Positions 24,865-33,317 of a stretch of 61,434 bases of DNA are shown here, one piece after another; the stretch's first letter is position 1; every line of letters begins with the position of its first letter. The DNA is taken from the NCBI GenBank assembly GCA_030149525.1, contig JASBRJ010000178.1:1-61434 (forward strand), given 5' to 3'. The notes under the pieces are model-generated. The model made no database searches, was not told the origin of the DNA, and was given only the letters and a program-made list of their open reading frames with translations. Origin of the DNA: a bacterium. Lineage in GTDB: Bacteria; Vulcanimicrobiota; Xenobia; Xenobiales; JADMJV01. The position numbers were made by a program, and so were the translations under genes.

Positions 24865-25464
24865 TTGACCCTGCAATTCGCCGCCGAAATCATATCCAGT
24901 ATCTTTGGCCTCGTCAGCACTTATATGCTGACCAAAGGAGATGGGAAAGGCTGGATCTTAGCCGCGCTCATGGCCTTGATGTCGGCCTTCGTCTGGTTTC
25001 ACGCCGGTATCTACGGCTCCATGAGTATTCAGTTCGTCTTCTTCCTACTGGCCGTGGCGGGAGTTGTTCGTTGGCTGAAAGGGGCCGATCAGGATCTCCG
25101 CAAAATCAGTCGCCGCATGACCGCCGTGGAGAAGGTTCTCTTGGTGCTCGTATGGGCGGCAAGCGCCTTTGGACTGGGCCTTGTATTACAGAGCCGGGGA
25201 GGTTCACTTCCCTTTCTCGACGCCACCGGCACGGTGGGTAATACTCTGGCCCAACTGACGCTCATCGCTTGCTTTCCGGAGTGCTGGTTGATCTACATGA
25301 CGACCAACCTCTGCTACATCACAACCAGCTACCTCTCCGGCTTGAAAGCTTACACCATCCTCTACTGTGTTTACATGACGGTGGCCTACCGAGGATGGCG
25401 TCAATGGACATCGGCTCCCGACCTAGTGAAGTCGGAAGCCGATTGTGGAGAAAGCAAAAGCTAA
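24865..25464 (+). CDS. pnuC: PnuC-like nicotinamide riboside transporter
   Basis: A membrane protein of about 199 residues with six or seven helices. It starts near 'FAAEIISSIFGLVSTYML', the PnuC N-terminal helix, and has 'WILAALMALMSAFVWFHAGI' and 'LAQLTLIACFPECWLIYMTT'. PnuC proteins bring in nicotinamide riboside or related vitamins by facilitated diffusion. I place the start at TTG 24865, with GAGG upstream, which gives normal family length; an ATG at 24811 would add 18 residues that look unlike the family. No NAD-salvage genes or riboswitch are seen beside it. Confidence 0.8.
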   Translation: MTLQFAAEIISSIFGLVSTYMLTKGDGKGWILAALMALMSAFVWFHAGIYGSMSIQFVFFLLAVAGVVRWLKGADQDLRKISRRMTAVEKVLLVLVWAASAFGLGLVLQSRGGSLPFLDATGTVGNTLAQLTLIACFPECWLIYMTTNLCYITTSYLSGLKAYTILYCVYMTVAYRGWRQWTSAPDLVKSEADCGESKS

Positions 25465-25475
25465 AAGACGGCCGA

Positions 25476-25871
25476 CTACCAGCCTCTACCTTTTCCCTTT
25501 TTCCCCTTACCGTTGCCGTTGCCGTTGTGGTTATTATGCTTTTTCATCTGACCGGGAGGTCCGCCGTGAGGGTGGTTGGGATGATGCTTCAACTTCCATT
25601 GATATGGATCCGGGACGCGAACCACGCGATTCCAATAGGGATCGGGAACGCTGACATTGACGTACTGACCGGGCTGAAGGCTGGTCCAAGTAGCTCTCAA
25701 ACCGCCAAGCTGAAAAGTGGCCTGCTGAGACGGAACCAGATAGGCTCCCTGACCGTAGTCGACCATCACACCTTCGGGATAAACTCCGTAGACGGTGCCG
25801 GCAAAGGGATCGGCCATCACCGGCCCCATCAGGCACGAAGCACACAAGAGAGAAAGTAATATATTCTTCAA
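25476..25871 (-). CDS. secreted protein with His/Asn/Gly/Lys-rich tail
   Basis: A protein of about 131 residues. The TTG at 25871, with GGAG six bases upstream, gives a clean signal peptide (LKNILLSLLCASCLMGPVMA). The core has beta-rich 'AGTVYGVYPEGVMVDYGQGA' and 'LQPGQYVNVSVPDPYWNRVV'. The last 40 residues are low complexity (His, Pro, Asn, Gly, Lys) and could bind metal ions or polyanions. Function unknown. It follows the GGDEF-EAL gene by 10 bases on the same strand and is convergent with pnuC. Confidence 0.65.
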   Translation of the reverse strand: MKNILLSLLCASCLMGPVMADPFAGTVYGVYPEGVMVDYGQGAYLVPSQQATFQLGGLRATWTSLQPGQYVNVSVPDPYWNRVVRVPDPYQWKLKHHPNHPHGGPPGQMKKHNNHNGNGNGKGKKGKGRGW

Positions 25872-25881
25872 AATAGACTCC

Positions 25882-27654
25882 TTATTTGAGTCGCCAGGTC
25901 GCCCGTCGTCGGCTGACAAAGTCTTTGACATCCAGCGGCGTGGCCAGGAAGTCGCCTGCTGCCCAGGCACATCCATGAAGAGCCAGGAAGTGACCTTGAG
26001 AAGCGTCGGTCACGCCACTGACCAGCATGGGAACGGCCAGCCGTTTCGTCATGTCCAGGTAGCCCTGAACCACGGAACGCCGGGTTTCCTGAGCCGGTAC
26101 GCTGTCCATCACCTCGGCTTTTGTATGCAAGAGCGAGACGAAGCTCTCCGGCAAACTCGTCCAGTTGATAGCTGTATTGTCAGATACTAGAAGCGAACTT
26201 CCTAGCCCCCATCGGCTCAATTCTGTAAAAAGCTTGACCACTTCGGTCTTAGAATTCAAAAGCGCCTCGGCAGGCAACTCCAGAACAAAGGATCGCGGAT
26301 CGACTCGCGCTCGATTGATGGCGTCCATGAAATGTTTGCCGAAGTCAGAGATCTTGAGCACCGACGAGGGGCAGGAGATGATCACCGGCACCGAGCCTTT
26401 CATTTTGCGAGACAGTTCACAGGCGGCCTCGATCATCTGCTTGACGCAAGCGCCTACCAAACCGTAGTCTTCCGCCAGCGGCATGAAGTCGTCCTGGGCG
26501 ATGCGTCCGTGAGAAGGATGTTGCCAGAACGGCTCCAGAGCCGCCGCAGCCAGGTTTCCCTTGGCCACATTGACGATGGGTCGATAGAGGAAAAGAAGAC
26601 CATCGCCCTCCAGGGTCCCTCGCATCTCGGCAGCCAGATTGGCTCGCCTTTCTTTCTCCTGGTAAACATTCTGGCTGAATATCTGGTAGCGACCGCCTCC
26701 GGCTCGCTTGGCCGTGGCAAGCGCAGAGTAGGCATTCTCCAGTAACTCCGACGCATTGTCGGCATCGTCGGGCGCGATGGAGATGCCGATGGAAGCAGTG
26801 AGCGGATACTTCTGGTAGTTGACCTCCTGGGGCGTGGCAACGAGACTCAAAAGAAAATCGGCAATCTGACGCAATCTCACCAGAGACGATTCCCCCATCT
26901 CACCTTGACCCGGTCCGTCCATCACCTCCAGCATACAGAACTCGTCTTCCGACCGTCGAACCATCAGGCTTGTCTTGGGGATGTGGGTCTGGAACTGGTC
27001 GGCCAGTTTCTTCAGGACGTTGTTGCCCGCTTCCCAACCGGCGAAGTTGTTGAGTTCCTTGAATTTGTCGATGTCGATCACGAAGAGAGCCATGAGCTTG
27101 CCGGCTTGGAGCGTGGTGGGCAGACTCTTCTTCATTTCCAGGTCCAGCCTGTTTCCGTTACCCAGGCCGGTGATGGGATCCACAAAGGCCATCCAACTCA
27201 AATCCCGTTCGAGAATCAGACGTTCCTGATCGTAGGGAACAGGTTTGACCGCCTCTGAGAGCTTTTTTTCAGCCTGCTCGGCACGACCACTGGCCGCCAC
27301 CACGTCGATTTCGGAGAGAAGAAATCGACCTCGCCAATGGGAAGCATCCTTCTGCCTCTCCTCTAATTGCTTCTGAAGAACCTGGAGAGCTCGGCTGAGA
27401 TGATTGTTCTGCTCCGAAACTTCTTCCAAGCGCTTTTCCAGCGGTTCTTTGGAAGAGGAAGTGGTGAGGTCCAGCAATTCTTGCTTGGCTTTAGTGAGAA
27501 GCTTCTCGGCGTTTCTCGCCCGCTCCTCAAACTCGCTCACCTGGCCGCGAAGCTCGTTGAGATCGATACTCTGCTCCTCAGCTTGATTTTCGGTTCCTTC
27601 TCCGACTCGTTCCTCAGTCGAACCGTTGACTTGCTCTTCAGCTTGTTCCCTCAT
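25882..27654 (-). CDS. degenerate GGDEF-EAL protein with coiled-coil N-terminus
   Basis: A soluble 590-residue protein. Residues 1-135 are Glu/Gln-rich coiled coil. A GGDEF domain follows (about 155-330), starting 'VDPITGLGNGNRLDLEMKK'. Its active site reads S-E-D-E-F at 235-239 rather than GGDEF, with both glycines lost. The C-terminal EAL-like domain (about 340-590) reads 'AAALEPFWQHP' where E-A-L-x-R is expected, and the later metal-binding acids are mostly missing. Both activities are probably gone, so it may act as a sensor or scaffold that binds GTP or c-di-GMP. It is divergent from the PilC-like gene. Confidence 0.85.
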   Translation of the reverse strand: MREQAEEQVNGSTEERVGEGTENQAEEQSIDLNELRGQVSEFEERARNAEKLLTKAKQELLDLTTSSSKEPLEKRLEEVSEQNNHLSRALQVLQKQLEERQKDASHWRGRFLLSEIDVVAASGRAEQAEKKLSEAVKPVPYDQERLILERDLSWMAFVDPITGLGNGNRLDLEMKKSLPTTLQAGKLMALFVIDIDKFKELNNFAGWEAGNNVLKKLADQFQTHIPKTSLMVRRSEDEFCMLEVMDGPGQGEMGESSLVRLRQIADFLLSLVATPQEVNYQKYPLTASIGISIAPDDADNASELLENAYSALATAKRAGGGRYQIFSQNVYQEKERRANLAAEMRGTLEGDGLLFLYRPIVNVAKGNLAAAALEPFWQHPSHGRIAQDDFMPLAEDYGLVGACVKQMIEAACELSRKMKGSVPVIISCPSSVLKISDFGKHFMDAINRARVDPRSFVLELPAEALLNSKTEVVKLFTELSRWGLGSSLLVSDNTAINWTSLPESFVSLLHTKAEVMDSVPAQETRRSVVQGYLDMTKRLAVPMLVSGVTDASQGHFLALHGCAWAAGDFLATPLDVKDFVSRRRATWRLK

Positions 27655-27719
27655 GGGTCCGCAATCCCCGTTCTTTTTGTTCCCGAGGGAGTTCCACGCC
27701 TCGGCCCGAAAGCCATTCC

Positions 27720-28937
27720 GTGGCGCATTTTTGTTATGAGGTAAAAGACCCCCAGGGGAACCGCGTCATTGGCCGAGCCAATGGTCCCAGCCACATGGAT
27801 GTGGTCCGGGAATTGAGCAAAGTCGGCTACGAGGTCATTCGGGTTTGGCAAAAACCACCTTACCTCCCCGGGACTCGGATCTGGACCTATTACCGCCGAG
27901 CCTCTCTCAGCGAGCTGTCGCTCCTCACCCGTGAATTAGCCATGTTTTTCGCCTCCGGAATCGGCCTGGTGAGAGGGCTTGAATGCTGCGAAGAGCAAGG
28001 TTTTTCCAAACATGTATCCCAGGCCGCCGCCGACGTGGCACAAGGCCTTCACGAGGGACGAAGCCTCTCTCAAGCCATGGCTATGCGCCCGGATGTGTTC
28101 CCGCCACTCTACGTCAAATTGGTCCACGCAGGCGAAATCTCGGGCTCCCTGGATCAGGTTCTCTTTCGACTCTCGGACTACGTTGAGAAAGAATTATTAC
28201 TCTCACGGAAAGTCCAGAGCGCTTTGGCTTATCCGGCCCTGATCTTCGCCATCTGCCTCCTGCTCACCGGCTTCCTGGTGTACTTTCTGTTTCCGCTCTT
28301 CATCTCGTTTTTTAACGGCCTGGATATTCAGCTTCCCGCCATTACCCAGAGCCTTCTGGCCGTCACAACTTTTATGAGGCAACCGTGGGTCATAATGCTC
28401 CTCCTGCTCTCCCCCGTGGCCCTCAGCAAAGTCTACGACGTGCTCTCCCGCACCGACTCAGCAGTAAACTGGTTCTCCAATTTTCTCTTCGACATCCCGG
28501 TCTACGGTCAACTCAAGAAGGCCGTCGTTCTATCTCGATTCTGCAGCACACTGGAAATCTTACTCAACGCCGGAATTCCACAGTTTACGGCGCTCAACGT
28601 CACCGCCGAAGCCATGGACAACATGGCCTGCACCCGGTCTCTCAAGGCGATTGCACTTAGGATCCGAGACGAGGGAGACTCTTTGGCAGAAGCGGTGAGA
28701 CGCGACCCCTTTTATCCTCAGATGCTCTCCTCGCTCATCATGGTGGGAGAAGAGGTGGGCAACATGCCTCGGGTGCTGAACCTTGCCTACAAGACCTATG
28801 AAATGGACGTGGAGACGACGGTGGGCCGAATGACCGTGCTTCTGGAGCCACTCATTCTCTTCGTCATGGGAGTTGTGGTGGGCTACGTTCTTCTGGCCGT
28901 CTTCTTGCCTATCTACTCTATGCTGGACGGGCTTTAA
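27720..28937 (+). CDS. type IV pilus / type II secretion platform protein (PilC/GspF)
   Basis: A 405-residue inner-membrane protein with the two GspF domains. Domain 1 has 'LSLLTRELAMFFASGIGLVR' and 'VKLVHAGEISGSLDQVLFRL'; domain 2 has 'SRFCSTLEILLNAGIPQFTA' and 'LIMVGEEVGNMPRVLNLAYK'. Three membrane segments are seen. This protein anchors the assembly ATPase beneath the pilus or pseudopilus. No ATPase, prepilin peptidase or secretin gene is in the window. It faces the first minor-pilin cassette, with which it shares a stop-codon hairpin. The GTG start lacks a strong ribosome site. Confidence 0.93.
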   Translation: MAHFCYEVKDPQGNRVIGRANGPSHMDVVRELSKVGYEVIRVWQKPPYLPGTRIWTYYRRASLSELSLLTRELAMFFASGIGLVRGLECCEEQGFSKHVSQAAADVAQGLHEGRSLSQAMAMRPDVFPPLYVKLVHAGEISGSLDQVLFRLSDYVEKELLLSRKVQSALAYPALIFAICLLLTGFLVYFLFPLFISFFNGLDIQLPAITQSLLAVTTFMRQPWVIMLLLLSPVALSKVYDVLSRTDSAVNWFSNFLFDIPVYGQLKKAVVLSRFCSTLEILLNAGIPQFTALNVTAEAMDNMACTRSLKAIALRIRDEGDSLAEAVRRDPFYPQMLSSLIMVGEEVGNMPRVLNLAYKTYEMDVETTVGRMTVLLEPLILFVMGVVVGYVLLAVFLPIYSMLDGL

Positions 28938-28954
28938 CCGGCCAAAACCGGTTA
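28935..28954. terminator. hairpin shared by two convergent stop codons
   Basis: TAACCGG-CCAAAA-CCGGTTA is a perfect 7-bp stem with a 6-base loop. Its two ends are the TAA stop codons of the PilC-like gene (plus) and the PilW-like gene (minus). There is no T-run, so it may slow or separate converging transcription rather than act as a full intrinsic terminator. Confidence 0.5.
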
Positions 28955-29524
28955 CTCCCGAAACGAGATCCGAGTTTGAATAGTGATGGAGTTCGTCTCC
29001 GGGGTTTGATTCCCGGCCACTTTGAACTTCACCGAGGCCCCACTTCCCGGGCTGATCTCCAAATTGGAGACATTCTCCGCCATCACTTGCCCCTGTCCCG
29101 TCATCATAGACTTCACCATATTCAGATCTGTGATGGGGTTGGGAGACGGAGTGGGCGAAGGTAGGTCGACCTCATTTCGGTAGAGCGTCCCGTTGTCGAG
29201 ATAATAGATCACGTACTTGTGGTAGATCAGTTGATTGGAGGGGTCGAGTTGAAAAGGGCCGCTGGGTGGCCGGGCGGAGGCAAAAGCGAGTCCGTCAACC
29301 TCATAGATGAATGAAGCGGACGAACCGGCGTTCAGATCGGTCTTGAGACGGGTCGTGGCCTTCACGGCAGCCTGATAAACATGCACGGTATCGTTCATCT
29401 TTCGATTCCAGCGCAAACTGAAGATCAGGAGCGAATAAACCCCCAACAAAACGATTCCAAGAATCCCCGTGGAGATGAGGATTTCGGGCAAGGTAAGCCC
29501 TTTACGGGTTGAAGTCGGCCGCAT
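28952..29524 (-). CDS. PilW-like minor prepilin, cassette A
   Basis: A 190-residue prepilin. The N-terminus has a short basic leader 'RPTSTRKG' and then 'LTLPEILISTGILGIVLLGV', the class III signal with Glu at +5 after the Gly cleavage site. The C-terminal part is beta-rich with 'LDNGTLYRNEVDLP' and ends with a fibre-type strand. Its length and position after a PilV-like gene suggest a PilW/GspJ role. Processed by prepilin peptidase, it would sit at a pilus or pseudopilus tip. It overlaps the preceding gene by 23 bases. Confidence 0.85.
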   Translation of the reverse strand: MRPTSTRKGLTLPEILISTGILGIVLLGVYSLLIFSLRWNRKMNDTVHVYQAAVKATTRLKTDLNAGSSASFIYEVDGLAFASARPPSGPFQLDPSNQLIYHKYVIYYLDNGTLYRNEVDLPSPTPSPNPITDLNMVKSMMTGQGQVMAENVSNLEISPGSGASVKFKVAGNQTPETNSITIQTRISFRE

Positions 29525-29903
29525 AGCTCTCCATCTTGAGGGTTCGGTTGAAGTAGTCCGGTCCGAGATAGTCGATGGTCACCTCGATCCGCTTCAGGCC
29601 TGGTCTTACGGTGGTAACGGCCACCTGAGTGTTGAAGGTGATGTCGTTGCTGGCCCCGTTGTTCTCCACGTTGAGAACGTAGGTAGCCGAGCGGTCCTCT
29701 AGCGCATCAAAGTCCTGAACACGACTGATCTCCAACTCTCTTTCGGCGAGATTGACCGCCATCAGGTGTCCTTGAGCTTGACGGGTGGCTCGAACGGCGG
29801 TGGGGAAAAGACCCACGAGCACCACCACAGCCGTCAAAAAGAGAGTGGCGGCGATCAAAGTCTCGATAACCGTCAGCCCGGCTCCGGTACGCCGCGAGGT
29901 CAA
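29502..29903 (-). CDS. PilV-like minor prepilin, cassette A
   Basis: A prepilin of about 133 residues starting at TTG 29903, overlapping the previous stop as TTGA. It has 'TSRRTGAGLTVIETLIAATL' and 'FLTAVVVLVGLFPTAVRATR', a prepilin signal with Glu near +5 and a hydrophobic helix. The segment 'MAVNLAERELEISRVQDFDA' after the helix is typical of PilV/GspI. Longer upstream reading would remove the signal from the N-terminus, so the TTG start is strongly preferred. Confidence 0.83.
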   Translation of the reverse strand: MTSRRTGAGLTVIETLIAATLFLTAVVVLVGLFPTAVRATRQAQGHLMAVNLAERELEISRVQDFDALEDRSATYVLNVENNGASNDITFNTQVAVTTVRPGLKRIEVTIDYLGPDYFNRTLKMESYAADFNP

Positions 29904-31192
29904 AACGCTTCCCAAACCACAACCGAAAGAGGGCCCGCTCCCGCGGGGACACCTCCCACTCCACCGAATCCCAAGGCCCACGACTCAAAGCCCGGTACAT
30001 TCGCGAAAACACTGGAGTCCAGGGTAATATTAGTACTCCCTTGCGTACGAATTCCTGCTCCCCCGTCGCGAAAGGCCACCATGGCACCGTTGAGGCTGAA
30101 ACTCCCCTGAACGTCGATCCCTTCGTGGGCGTAAATCAGGCCGTTGACCGTGGTGCTCCCCTGAAAGGAAATAGTGGGATTGCCGCTGTTGGGAAACTGA
30201 CTCGAGTTTCGCAGCGCAATGAGGTTAGCGTTGAGGTTCTGACTACCCTGAAACTTGAGCGAAGCCCCGTCCGCTACAACGATAGTACCGGTGCCCGTAA
30301 TATCTCCGGAACCGAAGTCCTGGTTGACGGAAAACACGTGTATCTGATTATTGAGGTCGAGAGGCAGGGCAGGAGGCGTGCTATGGACCACCACGTTGGG
30401 GGCAGAGAAAAGAACCGTCTGATCCGGGTTCGGCAACACCAATCCTTGCTCACCTGCCAAAAGTTGATTGGTCGTTCTAGTGTAGTCGATAATGAAGGGA
30501 AGAGTCGACTCCGTCGTGTCGCCGCTCTGAATGGTGAGGCCACCTCTTATCGCCGGGGTGGAATTGACAGTCCCTCGAGCCCTGACATCCTGAGCGTCGT
30601 CGACTCGAGTGGAACCTTGGGTCCTCACGTCCTGTGAGGAGAGCAAACGGCCGCTTCCTCTTAAGGGAATGATCGTTGAAGACCCCTGAAGTCGAATATC
30701 TTGATTTGCCTTGATGGAACCACGAACCGTTTTGCTGCCGCCCATTCTGACCTCTCCCCCCGACCCCAAGGCTAGTCCGAAGGCGGTAGCAGAGCCCGGA
30801 CTGACCAGAACGCCGACTCTTCGAGTCAAGCCGGCGAATTCTCCGGTGGCCAAGATGTAGGTGGTTCCGGCGGGAACATCGGCGTTGTTAGAAGCTGTGG
30901 TAGGAGCGGTTCCGGCAAAATTATTGAACACCACAGCCGAGTATTCGGCTCCACCGGACATCGTGGTTGTAGGCAAAGGCCCGGGGTAGGTGGGGTCCTC
31001 CACCAGGTTGCGGATGGCGTCGGCGGCACCGGACTCGGCTGCAAAAAGGGCTTGTTTGCTATGCTCCTCAACCTTAGCCTGCCGGAGTGAGCCAAGCCCT
31101 TGTACCGCGACGGTGCTCACGATCACCATCAAAAGCGCGATGACCAAAAGCACAAATGTGAGTGCTATTCCTCTGGCTTGAGTCCTGTGCAA
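29900..31192 (-). CDS. PilX-like large minor pilin, cassette A
   Basis: A 430-residue protein with a PilX-type N-terminus: 'RGIALTFVLLVIALLMVIVS' followed by 'AKVEEHSKQALFAAESGAAD', the A-x-x-A-A-E-S-G helix of this family. The rest is an unusual passenger domain with repeated short beta units: 'GSIKANQDIRLQGSSTI', 'DVRTQGSTRVDDAQDVRARG', and 'VNGLIYAHEGIDVQGSFSLN'. This resembles a beta-solenoid. It starts at TTG with GGAGG just upstream. Probably surface-exposed at a pilus tip. Confidence 0.82.
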   Translation of the reverse strand: MHRTQARGIALTFVLLVIALLMVIVSTVAVQGLGSLRQAKVEEHSKQALFAAESGAADAIRNLVEDPTYPGPLPTTTMSGGAEYSAVVFNNFAGTAPTTASNNADVPAGTTYILATGEFAGLTRRVGVLVSPGSATAFGLALGSGGEVRMGGSKTVRGSIKANQDIRLQGSSTIIPLRGSGRLLSSQDVRTQGSTRVDDAQDVRARGTVNSTPAIRGGLTIQSGDTTESTLPFIIDYTRTTNQLLAGEQGLVLPNPDQTVLFSAPNVVVHSTPPALPLDLNNQIHVFSVNQDFGSGDITGTGTIVVADGASLKFQGSQNLNANLIALRNSSQFPNSGNPTISFQGSTTVNGLIYAHEGIDVQGSFSLNGAMVAFRDGGAGIRTQGSTNITLDSSVFANVPGFESWALGFGGVGGVPAGAGPLSVVVWEAF

Positions 31193-31264
31193 CTTTCCTC
31201 CCGAACGGTGTCCATGATCATAGCCTAGAGTTTCCCCCCGGGCAATCTCCTAAAGGCGACACTC

Positions 31265-32191
31265 TCAGTAGACATCAGCCTGCTGGAGATACTTCACTCC
31301 GCTATCGCAAGCCACCGTCACAACCACCGACCCCGGACCAAGTTCTCTGGCCAGCCGGAGAGCCGCAGCGACATTCATCCCGGAAGAGGTCCCGGCAAAG
31401 ACCCCTTCCTTCAAAGCCAGTTCTCGAGCCGTGCGCCGTGCCTCCTCTTCATGAATGGCTGTGACTCGGTCCACCTTACTTCGTTGAAAGAGTGGAGGAA
31501 CGAACCCTGCGGCAATTCCGTCGATATTGTGACCCTGAACCGCTCCACCGGTTAAAAACGGTGCATTGGCAGGCTCGATGGCAGCGATCAGAGTCTCTCC
31601 CCGACGCTTCTTGAGAGCCTCTCCCACGCCCATGAGCATCCCCGCCGTTCCCACCGCACCGCAAAAGGCGTCAATGGGTCGCTCGAGTTGCTCAAGTATC
31701 TCTCGGCCCATTTCGTGGTAGCCGGCCAGGGCGTCTAAATTGTGGAACTAGTCGACCCAGAAAAAGCCGCCCTGAGCGAGGTAGGACTGGGCCAATCGAA
31801 GCATTCGAGGCCAGAGATCATCGGTGACTTTCCCGCCTTTGCTCGGCTCCAACACAACCTCGGCCCCCAAAGCGCGCATGTGCTCGAGCTTGTGAGCAGA
31901 GTAAGCGTCGGAGGAAATGACTCGAAAACGATAGCCTTTCACTGCGCAGACAAAGGCCAGGGCCGGACCGGTGCTGCCGCCCGTGCATTCCAGCACAATT
32001 TTGTCCGGGGTAATTTCTCCCCGCTCTTCAGCCGCCTCAATGATAGCAGCAGCCATTCGGTCTTTGTAAGAGTGTGTGGGATTGAAAGACTCCAGCTTGA
32101 GATAGACCTCCCCGCTCTGAGAACAGGGCATTCTCTGCAGCTTCACCAGAGGCGTCTGCCCCACCGTCTTGAGACTGCTCGTGGTCAGCAA
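31265..32191 (-). pseudogene. cysteine synthase-like PLP enzyme interrupted by an amber codon
   Basis: A CysK/CysM family reading frame of about 308 codons. It has PLP Lys in 'THSYKDRMAAAIIEAAEERG', the 'ECTGGSTGPALAFV' loop, 'VGTAGMLMGVGEALKKR' and 'GVFAGTSSGMNVAAALRLA'. One TAG at 31748-31750 splits it after W-V-D, where the family has a conserved Gln (W-V-D-Q-F-x-N); C to T in CAG gives TAG. Both halves are otherwise intact and in frame. TAG also ends other genes here, so it is probably a real stop. This is a recent nonsense mutation, a suppressed codon, or a sequencing error. It follows rraA by two bases. Confidence 0.85.
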
Positions 32192-32193
32192 TC

Positions 32194-32679
32194 CTACACG
32201 AGCTTCCGGTCGCTTACCAAAATCCCGTCGGCGTCGGCGTAGAGGAAGCCACCCGGCTCAAATTCGGTTCCCCCAAAGGCGACTCCGATATCGGACTGCC
32301 CCTCATTGCGCTTGACACTCTTTCGAGGGTTGGTATTGAGCGCTTTCACTCCGAACGGAATCTGCCTCAAGACGGCGGAATCTCGAACCGCACCGTAAAC
32401 GATGATGCCCGTCCACCCGTTAGACTTGCCTAGCTCCGCCAGCCGGTCGCCTAGAAGAGCGCATCGAAGTGAGCCTCCCCCATCGACCACCAGTACAAAT
32501 CCGGTTCCATCCTCTTCCAGAGTCCGGCGAACCAGCGAATTGTCTTCAAAGACTTTCACGGTTCGAATTCTTCCCCAGAACTTCTCTACGCCGCCATAGT
32601 CTCGAAATAGAGGCTCCACAACCCGACAATGTTCGCCGTGGTCGTCCCATAGGTCTGCTGTACACCAGGTCATGCTCAA
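32194..32679 (-). CDS. rraA: RraA-family protein
   Basis: A 161-residue protein matching RraA: 'WCTADLWDDHG' at the start, 'VDGGGSLRCALLGDRLAELG', 'GIIVYGAVRDSAVLRQIPFG' and 'PGGFLYADADGILVSDR'. In E. coli RraA inhibits RNase E; many homologues are instead HMG/oxaloacetate aldolase-like. The G-D-x-x-A and R-D residues are kept, so an aldolase role is equally possible. The start may be TTG 32679 (TTGA overlap with the upstream stop and GAGGAG five bases before) or ATG two codons later. Confidence 0.93.
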   Translation of the reverse strand: MSMTWCTADLWDDHGEHCRVVEPLFRDYGGVEKFWGRIRTVKVFEDNSLVRRTLEEDGTGFVLVVDGGGSLRCALLGDRLAELGKSNGWTGIIVYGAVRDSAVLRQIPFGVKALNTNPRKSVKRNEGQSDIGVAFGGTEFEPGGFLYADADGILVSDRKLV

Positions 32680-33239
32680 GCTTTCTCCTCGGAGTCGACA
32701 TCGCCTTTGGGGAAGAAAGCCTGCTCTATCTCCTGCTCCGACTTGCTTTTGAGCAAGGCGATGTTCCGCTCCGGTATACCTTCCACGTCGTGATAACGCT
32801 CAATAGCCCGAGCAAGACTCTCCTCACGCAAAATATGGAGGATCGGGTACGGCGAGCGGTTGGTGTAGTTCTCCGCGTCGTCGGGCTCCGTTCCCGCAAA
32901 CTGGTAGTGAGGATGGAAACTCGCCACCTGGAAGATGCCCTCGTACTCATATTGAGCGATGAGACCGTCGACATCGTCTAGGAACTGGTTGTAGTCGTAA
33001 AAGTCGGAGAGGACCTCAGGGTGGATGAGAACCGTCGTTTCCACCTCGGGGCTCTGCTCTAAAAGCTCCAGTTCGTCCAGGAGCGCGTGAAGGAGGGACT
33101 CTTCATCGCACGCCTCTGTGACCACAAAACGAATACGATCCTGGAGCAACTCTTTGCGGGCAAAGGGGCAGAGGTTCCAACCGACAACGACGGTCTCCAC
33201 CCAATGACGGACCCTATCAAGACATACGCTTTCGTTCAT
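32676..33239 (-). CDS. DUF1415 family protein
   Basis: A protein of about 187 residues. It matches DUF1415 well: 'VVVGWNLCPFARKELLQDRI', 'IHPEVLSDFYDYNQFLDDVD', 'GIFQVASFHPHYQFAGTEPD' and 'YTNRSPYPILHILREES'. The function of the family is unknown; conserved Cys, Asp and His residues suggest a metal or catalytic centre. It is first in a tight run with rraA and the broken cysteine synthase gene. It is divergent from the M20 gene. The ATG at 33239 is preferred over two upstream GTG codons. Confidence 0.9.
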   Translation of the reverse strand: MNESVCLDRVRHWVETVVVGWNLCPFARKELLQDRIRFVVTEACDEESLLHALLDELELLEQSPEVETTVLIHPEVLSDFYDYNQFLDDVDGLIAQYEYEGIFQVASFHPHYQFAGTEPDDAENYTNRSPYPILHILREESLARAIERYHDVEGIPERNIALLKSKSEQEIEQAFFPKGDVDSEEKA

Positions 33240-33317
33240 CACCACATCACAGTTGTTCGCGCCGGTGCAACGCCCTCTTTACAGGTCCCCGAACCCCTGT
33301 CCCGGAAAACGCCGGTT

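Noticed and set aside
31265-32191. TAG read as an amino acid throughout this genome
   Set aside because: TAG ends other genes in the window, such as those at 22445 and 60050, so general recoding is unlikely.
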